This document shows, one piece after another, positions 5,519 through 10,745 of a stretch of DNA of 10,745 nucleotides (position 1 is its first letter; each line of letters starts with the position of its first letter). The DNA comes from an uncultured Parabacteroides sp. GTDB lineage: Bacteria; Bacteroidota; Bacteroidia; Bacteroidales; Tannerellaceae. Location: NCBI GenBank assembly GCA_900552415.1, contig USAD01000070.1, forward strand, positions 1 to 10,745, read 5' to 3'. Below the pieces are notes generated by a model. That model was not told the origin of the DNA. It did no database searches and was given only the letters and a program-made list of their open reading frames with translations. The translations under genes were made by a program, and so were the position numbers.

Positions 5519-8008
5519 CTATTGGGCAACCAGCTCCAACCGGGCGCCCGTCACGCCATCAGCCTCCGCCTCGAAAAGGATCATTCCCTGTTTCCCGTCC
5601 GATTGAACGATAGCGGTCAACTGCCCATGGAAAAGCGACATCTTCGGCTCGTGGAACGGTTCCAGGCAAGTGCTGTTGCCATTAGCGGCAGCCCGGTAAA
5701 AACCACGACCACCAACCGTGAAGCGCACTTGGCGTGTCTCATCAGGACAAAGATTTCCATCCTTGTCCACAACCCGGACATTGATATAAGCCAAGTCTTT
5801 ACCATCGGCCGAGATATGGGTCCGATCGGCTTTCAACTCAATATGATGCGGCTTGCCGGCGGTGTGCACCACCTCCTCCGCCACAGCATTGCCCTGCTCG
5901 TCGAAAGCGACGACCTTCAATGTTCCCGGCTCATAACGGGTATCCATCCACATCAAGCGATACCTTTTCTGGCGCTCAAAATTCTTACGGGCCTCATCCG
6001 TATCACTCTCCTCGAGCTTTACGGAAAGATCTTTCGTCCGTTTACCTTGGCTCTTGCCATTAATAAACAACTCCGCTGAGGGATAATTGGTATAAACAAA
6101 GACAGGCGTTACCTCTCCCTCACGACCCGGCCATGTCCAATGCGGCAAGATATGCAGCGTCTTCTCTTCAGGGTTCCAATGGCTACGATACAGGTAATAA
6201 CGATCCTTTGGAATGCCGGCTAAATCGATAATACCGAACAGCGAGCTGTGACTCGGCCAATTCGTGTAATAAGGCGTAGGTTCACCCAAGTAATCGAAGC
6301 CGGTCCAGACAAACTCACCCATGCAATAGGGCAAATCCTCATGCTGAATAAAATCATCCTCCGGTAAATTCGACCAGTTACAATGCTCCACGTCGTAACC
6401 AGAACTTTGATGATCATCATAGACCGCCATCGCCTTTCGCTCAACCGGGAACTTGTAAACGCCACGCGAACTGACCGTCGAGGCAGTCTCACTACCCAAG
6501 ATCAACCGCTGCGGTAATTTATTGTAGTTTGTCACATAACGGAAAGGACGGTAATTGAATCCCGGAATATCCATAACAGCGGCAAAATTATTGGCCACCA
6601 CCTGATCCGGCGCATCCATACACTGTGTCACCGGCCGGGTCGGGTCCTCACGATGGCAAATATCTTGCAACCATTTCGCGATCTTACAACCATCCACCTC
6701 ATTACCGATGCACCACATCACGACACTGGGATTATTCCGGTAATGACGGATCAGATTAATCAAGTCTCGCTCTGCCCACTCATCAAAATAAAGATGATAA
6801 CCATTCTTACATTTCGGCTCATTCCACTCATCGAAACTCTCGGCCATCACCAACATACCCATCTCATCACAAGCCTTCACCAATTCTGGCGCCGGCATAT
6901 TATGAGAGGTACGAATGGCATTACAACCCATGTCCTTGAGCATACGGATCTGATAACGGATAGCCGCCTCATTCACCGCCGCGCCCAACGGTCCCAAATC
7001 GTGATGATTGCAGACACCCTTGAAAAGAAACTTCTCTCCATTCAGGAAAAAGCCCTTGTCCGGAACCAACTCGATAGAACGAATACCAAAAGTCGTGCGA
7101 TAGGTATCGCGTAACTGATCCCCCTCAAACAAACGGGACTCCGCCGTATAAAGCGCCGGGGCATCGGGAGACCACAAAGAAGGCGAAGGCAAATTGAACT
7201 CTTGATTCGCCCGGTTATCATCGTACTTCATCTGCGCCAATGAGGTCGCTACCTCAATCAGCTGTTGCTGGTTCGGATCGTAAAGGGCCGTACGCAATGT
7301 ATAACGAGCCGGATCCGCCCCCTCAGGCAAAGCGATCTCCGTCTCTACCTTTACTTTGGCGAAATCCTTTGTCACTTTTGGTGTCGTCACCCTCGTACCC
7401 CAAACTGGAATATGGGCGTCATCCGTAACAATCACATGAACATTACGATAAAGACCCGCACCAGGATACCAGCGAGAGGACTCTGGCAGGTTCTCCAACC
7501 GGACCACCAAAGTATTCGCGGCATTCGCCCGCATACAATCGGTCACGTCAAAATAGAAGGAATTATAACCATAAGGCCAATATCCAACCTTCTTACCATT
7601 CAGATAAACCTCGGCATTACTCATCGCCCCGTCAAACAGGATCATCGCCCGTTTGCCCGGTCCGAAAGCGGGTGCCTCAAAACGGATCCGGTACCAACCG
7701 ACCCCCACGAAAGGCAATCCACCCGTCCGTCCGGCATGCTCCAAAGCCTCCTTATGGCCATCCTGGGCGATAGCCACCTCCTGCTTATCGTTTTGGGCAC
7801 TGAATGGCCCATAAATCGCCCAATCATGCGGAACCGTCACCGACTGCCAGGCGGCATCATCATAAGCGGGATCGGCAAACGCTTCCCTTTGGTCCTCCCG
7901 GGTGAAGCGCCACCCTTTCTCCAACAAAAACTCATGCCGGACCTGAGCGAAGGTCTCCGGCAAAAGGCATAATAGCCCCCACAAAACCAATAATACAAAT
8001 CTTCTCAT
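5519..8008 (-). CDS. Secreted GH2 beta-galactosidase with DUF4982 and GH2 C-terminal domains
   Basis: Complete 829-residue glycoside hydrolase family 2 enzyme that likely removes terminal beta-galactose from oligosaccharides in the periplasm. The start at 8006-8008 gives a clean signal peptide, MRRFVLLVLWGLLCLLPETFA, cut near residue 21; the frame is open 25 codons further upstream but those would spoil it. No lipobox is present. Order of domains: GH2 sugar-binding domain (about 25-190, with VPHDW and GWYRIRFEAP), Ig-like domain (about 195-305), TIM barrel (about 310-590), DUF4982 (about 620-710) and a C-terminal Ig-like domain (about 720-829). Barrel motifs include IRTSHN (365-370), CIGNE (433-437, acid/base Glu437) and GSETAS (505-510, likely nucleophile Glu507). 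MGEFVWTGFDYLGEP (563-577) is also typical of this subgroup. Beta-galactosidase is inferred from this subgroup; other GH2 activities cannot be excluded. Confidence 0.9.
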   Translation of the reverse strand: MRRFVLLVLWGLLCLLPETFAQVRHEFLLEKGWRFTREDQREAFADPAYDDAAWQSVTVPHDWAIYGPFSAQNDKQEVAIAQDGHKEALEHAGRTGGLPFVGVGWYRIRFEAPAFGPGKRAMILFDGAMSNAEVYLNGKKVGYWPYGYNSFYFDVTDCMRANAANTLVVRLENLPESSRWYPGAGLYRNVHVIVTDDAHIPVWGTRVTTPKVTKDFAKVKVETEIALPEGADPARYTLRTALYDPNQQQLIEVATSLAQMKYDDNRANQEFNLPSPSLWSPDAPALYTAESRLFEGDQLRDTYRTTFGIRSIELVPDKGFFLNGEKFLFKGVCNHHDLGPLGAAVNEAAIRYQIRMLKDMGCNAIRTSHNMPAPELVKACDEMGMLVMAESFDEWNEPKCKNGYHLYFDEWAERDLINLIRHYRNNPSVVMWCIGNEVDGCKIAKWLQDICHREDPTRPVTQCMDAPDQVVANNFAAVMDIPGFNYRPFRYVTNYNKLPQRLILGSETASTVSSRGVYKFPVERKAMAVYDDHQSSGYDVEHCNWSNLPEDDFIQHEDLPYCMGEFVWTGFDYLGEPTPYYTNWPSHSSLFGIIDLAGIPKDRYYLYRSHWNPEEKTLHILPHWTWPGREGEVTPVFVYTNYPSAELFINGKSQGKRTKDLSVKLEESDTDEARKNFERQKRYRLMWMDTRYEPGTLKVVAFDEQGNAVAEEVVHTAGKPHHIELKADRTHISADGKDLAYINVRVVDKDGNLCPDETRQVRFTVGGRGFYRAAANGNSTCLEPFHEPKMSLFHGQLTAIVQSDGKQGMILFEAEADGVTGARLELVAQ

Positions 8009-8041
8009 ACGCTTTTCTTTTAGTCCTACGTCACATAACCA

Positions 8042-8049
8042 CAAAAATA
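8042..8049 (-). promoter_or_regulatory. Candidate -7 promoter element for the beta-galactosidase gene
   Basis: Minus-strand TATTTTTG matches TAnnTTTG, 33 bp upstream of the chosen ATG at 8008. This supports the downstream start, because the longer reading frame would begin upstream of this promoter. The nearest upstream TTTG (8074-8077) is 24 bp away, longer than usual. The plus-strand gene at 8095 must use the same 86-bp divergent region; TAATTTCG at 8052-8059 is a poor -7 candidate for it. Confidence 0.4.
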
Positions 8050-8094
8050 AGTAATTTCGCGGCATTATAAACGCAAACGACAAATTTCACCATC

Positions 8095-9405
8095 ATGTTG
8101 ATCCAACTCGCATTCGTTTTACTGGCCATTATCATCGGTGCCCGTTTGGGCGGTATCGGCCTGGGCGTGCTCGGCGGCTTAGGCCTCGGTATCCTGACCT
8201 TCTGTTTCGATCTTCAGCCCACCTCGCCACCTGTAGATGTCATGTTGATGATCGTCGCGGTCATCGCCGCCGCCAGTTGCATGCAAGCGGCGGGCGGTTT
8301 GGACCTGATGGTCAAATGGGCCGAGAAGCTTTTACGCAAGAACCCGCAACAGATCACGATCCTGAGCCCGCTGGTGACCTACCTGTTCACTTTCATCGCC
8401 GGAACAGGGCACGTGGCTTATTCGGTGCTCCCGGTCATCGCCGAGGTCGCCACCGAGACGAAGATCCGTCCCGAACGTCCGTTGGCGATCGCCGTGATCG
8501 CCTCACAACAGGCCATTACCGCCAGCCCGATCTCGGCGGCAACTGTCGCCCTGCTCAGTATGCTCTCCGGTTATGGCATTACCCTAATGGATATTATGAT
8601 CGTAGCGGTTCCTTGTACCCTGCTGGGCGTCTTGGCCGGAGCGGTCTATTCTTTACGGGTCGGCAAGGAGCTCATGGAAGATCCCGAATACCTGAGGCGC
8701 CTGGCCTCTCACGAGATCAGCGAGAACCATTACGAGTCGAAAGGGGTCGATAATCATAAGAAAGCGGCCCTATCGGTCATCATCTTCATCCTGGCGACCA
8801 TCGCGATCGTATTGTTCGGCTCCATTGAGTCGTTGCGCCCGGTTCTCGGGTCAGGCAATGACCAAGCCCCCATGAAGATGTCGCACATCATCGAGATCCT
8901 GATGCTCTCGGCGGCCACCTTGATCCTGCTCACGACCAAGACAGACGGCATCAAAGCAGCTCAATGCACGGTCTTCTCGGCGGGCATGCAGGCGGTCGTA
9001 GCGATCTTCGGCATCGCCTGGATGGGCGACACCTTTATCGCGGGCAACATGGCCGAGCTGACCGACTCGATCGATCAGGTGGTGACCAGCATGCCCTGGC
9101 TGTTTGGGCTCGCCCTCTTCGTCATGTCGATCCTGCTGTTCAGCCAGGCGGCTACGATCCGGGCCCTGCTCCCGTTGGGCATCGCTCTGGGCATCTCGCC
9201 CTATATGCTGATCGCCCTCTTCCCCGCGGTTAACGGCTATTTCTTCATCCCGAACTATCCGACTGTCGTGGCGGCGATTAATTTCGATCGTACCGGTACC
9301 ACCCGTATCGGTAAATACATCCTGAACCACTCGTTCATGATGCCTGGATTGATCGCCACCAGCGTATCCATCCTGCTGGGGTTGCTCTTCATCCAATTCT
9401 TATGA
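8095..9405 (+). CDS. dcuB: Anaerobic C4-dicarboxylate transporter, DcuA/DcuB family
   Basis: A 436-residue inner-membrane protein with about 10-12 hydrophobic segments, full length for the Dcu family. It exchanges fumarate, malate or aspartate for succinate during anaerobic fumarate respiration. Family motifs in order: GARLGGIGLGVLGGLGLGIL (16-35), LQPTSPPVDVML (40-51), MQAAGGLDLMV (63-73), AEKLLRKNPQ (76-85), FIAGTGHVAY (99-108), IRPERPLA (123-130), ITASPISAATV (140-150), GIAWMGDTF (about 302-310), SQAATIRALLPLG and DRTGTTRIGKYILNHSF near the C-terminus. LQPxxPPVDVML and IRPERP are closer to E. coli DcuB than to DcuA as I remember them, so the symbol is tentative. The long loop around residues 195-225 is hydrophilic. 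The start MLIQLAFVLLAIIIGAR aligns with family N-termini. ilvA follows after 24 bp, implying co-transcription. Confidence 0.93.
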   Translation: MLIQLAFVLLAIIIGARLGGIGLGVLGGLGLGILTFCFDLQPTSPPVDVMLMIVAVIAAASCMQAAGGLDLMVKWAEKLLRKNPQQITILSPLVTYLFTFIAGTGHVAYSVLPVIAEVATETKIRPERPLAIAVIASQQAITASPISAATVALLSMLSGYGITLMDIMIVAVPCTLLGVLAGAVYSLRVGKELMEDPEYLRRLASHEISENHYESKGVDNHKKAALSVIIFILATIAIVLFGSIESLRPVLGSGNDQAPMKMSHIIEILMLSAATLILLTTKTDGIKAAQCTVFSAGMQAVVAIFGIAWMGDTFIAGNMAELTDSIDQVVTSMPWLFGLALFVMSILLFSQAATIRALLPLGIALGISPYMLIALFPAVNGYFFIPNYPTVVAAINFDRTGTTRIGKYILNHSFMMPGLIATSVSILLGLLFIQFL

Positions 9406-9429
9406 TTATCGTATTAAATTGAATAAACA

Positions 9430-10629
9430 ATGTTGACACTCGACAAGATTTATCAAGCCTCATACGCGCTGAAACGTGTGATCCGGCGTACGGACCTGAT
9501 CAGCGCGCCCAATATCAATAAGGACAGTTTCATCTACCTGAAACCGGAGAACCTGCAAGTGACCGGCTCCTTCAAGGTCCGCGGCGCCTGCTTCAAGATC
9601 TCCCAACTGACAGACGATGAGAAAGCGCATGGCGTCATCGCCTGCTCGGCGGGCAACCATGCACAAGGCGTCGCACTCTCAGCCACGGCACATGGCATCA
9701 AGTCGCTGATCTGCCTGCCCGACAACGCCCCCATCTCAAAAGTGGAGGCGACAAAAGGTTATGGCGCCGATGTCTGCCTGGTCGAGGGCGTTTATGATGA
9801 CGCATACAACCGGGCCTTGCAATTAAAAGAGGAGAAAGGCTATACCTTCATTCACCCGTTCGATGATGAGGATGTCATCGCCGGTCAAGGAACAATCGGC
9901 CTTGAGTTGTTGGAACAATTGCCCGACGTGGAGGCAGTCATCGTTCCTATCGGAGGTGGAGGCCTGATCTCAGGTGTGGCCTTCGCCATCAAGAACCTGA
10001 ACCCAAGCATCAAGGTCTATGGCGTACAAGCGCAAGGAGCACCCAGCATGCTCAACTCTATCGAGCACGGCAAGCTGGAGCGTTTGGAGAAAGTGCGTAC
10101 CATCGCTGATGGTATCGCCGTAAAGGAGCCGGGACTTCATACCTTCGATCTTTGCCAGAAATATGTGGATGAGATCGTAGCGGTAAGCGATGACGAGATC
10201 TCGACCGCCATCCTGACCTTGATCGAGCAACACAAACTGATCGCCGAGGGAGCCGGAGCGGTGGCCGTGGCGGCCGCCATGTTCAACAAGGTGCCCATCG
10301 CCGGGAAGAAAACGATCTGCCTGATCTCAGGTGGTAATATCGACGTGAATATCCTCTCACGGGTCATTGGCCGAGGATTGCAGAAATCCGGACGCTCTTG
10401 TTCCATGACGATCGAGCTAGTCGATAAGCCGGGCCAGTTGCAACATGTCTCACAGATCATTGCCTCGACCGGAGCCAACGTCGTCTCGGTCTATCACGAG
10501 CGGGTAAGCCATACGACCGACATCAACGGCTGTTACCTCCACCTTGAGATGGAGACCAGAAACCAGCAACAGATTAATGAGATCCGTCAGCTATTGGCCG
10601 TAGCGGGATATAAGATCGTAGAGGGATAA
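9430..10629 (+). CDS. ilvA: Threonine ammonia-lyase (threonine dehydratase) with C-terminal ACT domain
   Basis: Cytoplasmic pyridoxal-phosphate enzyme converting L-threonine to 2-oxobutyrate and ammonia. The 399-residue chain has the fold-type II core: GSFKVRGA (46-53) with PLP-lysine Lys49, SAGNHAQG (73-80), the phosphate-binding loop GGGGLISG (175-182), [10 protein letters not shown] (273-282) and SGGN (300-303). Residues about 325-399 form one ACT domain ([20 protein letters not shown], then YLHLEMET). The size is between E. coli TdcB (no ACT) and IlvA (about 514 residues, two ACT-like regions), and fits the roughly 400-residue form. 2-Oxobutyrate can feed isoleucine synthesis or be oxidised to propionate; both are plausible here. 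Lying directly behind a C4-dicarboxylate transporter rather than ilv genes tilts toward a catabolic role, but this is inference. No frameshift or missing catalytic residue is seen. Confidence 0.94.
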   Translation: MLTLDKIYQASYALKRVIRRTDLISAPNINKDSFIYLKPENLQVTGSFKVRGACFKISQLTDDEKAHGVIACSAGNHAQGVALSATAHGIKSLICLPDNAPISKVEATKGYGADVCLVEGVYDDAYNRALQLKEEKGYTFIHPFDDEDVIAGQGTIGLELLEQLPDVEAVIVPIGGGGLISGVAFAIKNLNPSIKVYGVQAQGAPSMLNSIEHGKLERLEKVRTIADGIAVKEPGLHTFDLCQKYVDEIVAVSDDEISTAILTLIEQHKLIAEGAGAVAVAAAMFNKVPIAGKKTICLISGGNIDVNILSRVIGRGLQKSGRSCSMTIELVDKPGQLQHVSQIIASTGANVVSVYHERVSHTTDINGCYLHLEMETRNQQQINEIRQLLAVAGYKIVEG

Positions 10630-10638
10630 ACATAAAAT

Positions 10639-10679
10639 AATGGCAGCGTATCAAACCTCATACATGATACGCTGCCATT
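10639..10679. terminator. Strong hairpin between convergent genes, probable bidirectional terminator
   Basis: AATGGCAGCGTATCA (10639-10653) and TGATACGCTGCCATT (10665-10679) are perfect 15-bp complements around an 11-nt loop, 9 bp after the ilvA stop codon. On the plus strand only a short T stretch follows (TTT then accc). On the minus strand the stem is followed by ATTTTATG. It sits between ilvA and a reading frame arriving on the minus strand, so it can serve both. Confidence 0.75.
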
Positions 10680-10694
10680 TACCCATATCATATT

Positions 10695-10745
10695 TTATTT
10701 ATCCAACAGGCTTTTAACCGTATCTATAAAAATCTCAGCTTGTGG
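10695..10745 (-). CDS. C-terminal end of an unidentified minus-strand gene (cut by window edge)
   Basis: Reading the minus strand from the window edge gives PQAEIFIDTVKSLLDK and a TAA stop (10695-10697). The residues form an amphipathic helix-like tail, as many proteins have at the C-terminus. The stop lies 15 bp before the convergent hairpin, which supports a real gene ending here. Sixteen residues are too few to name the family. Confidence 0.5.
   Translation of the reverse strand, partial: PQAEIFIDTVKSLLDK

Noticed and set aside
4967..6079. Plus-strand open frame of 370 codons spanning the PAP2 gene and the end of the beta-galactosidase gene
   Set aside because: It runs in a wrong frame through PAP2 and antisense through the GH2 gene, both of which have complete catalytic motifs. 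Composition is His/Arg-rich with no domain.
7265..7972. Plus-strand open frame of 235 codons opposite the beta-galactosidase N-terminal region
   Set aside because: Antisense shadow of a verified gene; no family resemblance and no promoter.
8851..9396. Minus-strand open frame of 181 codons opposite the Dcu transporter
   Set aside because: Very Asp/Arg/His/Gln-rich, the usual signature of the antisense of a hydrophobic membrane-protein gene.

Overview
The window looks like chromosomal DNA from an anaerobic gut Bacteroidales, most likely Parabacteroides (P. distasonis-like). This is inferred from the SusC/RagA-type outer-membrane transporter, a type B ribosomal protein L31, promoter-like motifs matching the Bacteroidetes TTTG-N19-21-TAnnTTTG pattern, the absence of Shine-Dalgarno sequences, a DUF4982-type GH2 beta-galactosidase and a Dcu C4-dicarboxylate transporter. 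The genus is not proven. I see no tRNA, rRNA, CRISPR array, transposase or prophage gene.

Layout. 1-1406 (minus): the first 468 residues of a SusC-type TonB-dependent transporter, cut off by the window edge. It has a candidate promoter in the 250-bp gap that follows. 1657-2655 (minus): class II fructose-bisphosphate aldolase, ending in a clear hairpin-plus-T-tract terminator at 1593-1625. 2656-2883: a divergent promoter region, then rpmE2 (L31 type B, plus) at 2884-3138. 3139-3454: a 316-bp gap without a supported gene. It holds small hairpins and, at 3302-3353, a striking perfect 20-bp inverted repeat made of two copies of a 16-bp palindrome set 22 bp apart. 3455-5516 (plus): a three-gene cluster encoding a NahK-like anomeric amino-sugar kinase, a DgkA/undecaprenol-kinase-type membrane kinase (4-bp ATGA overlap) and a secreted PAP2 phosphatase. 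5519-8008 (minus): a complete secreted GH2 beta-galactosidase, converging on the PAP2 gene with only 2 bp between stop codons. 8095-10629 (plus): a DcuA/DcuB-type transporter and a threonine ammonia-lyase with an ACT domain, 24 bp apart and probably one operon. 10639-10679: a perfect 15-bp hairpin. 10695-10745 (minus): the last 16 codons of an unidentified gene.

How the genes may work together. The kinase/kinase/phosphatase cluster pairs a sugar-1-kinase with two enzymes that adjust the phosphorylation state of lipids such as undecaprenol, which fits envelope-glycan precursor supply or recycling. The beta-galactosidase and SusC protein belong to glycan capture and breakdown. DcuB-like transport (fumarate/succinate/aspartate exchange) and threonine deamination to 2-oxobutyrate fit anaerobic succinate/propionate metabolism. 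Most of this is conserved Bacteroidales gene content. The least explained element is the paired CACTGCAGTG palindrome upstream of the kinase cluster.
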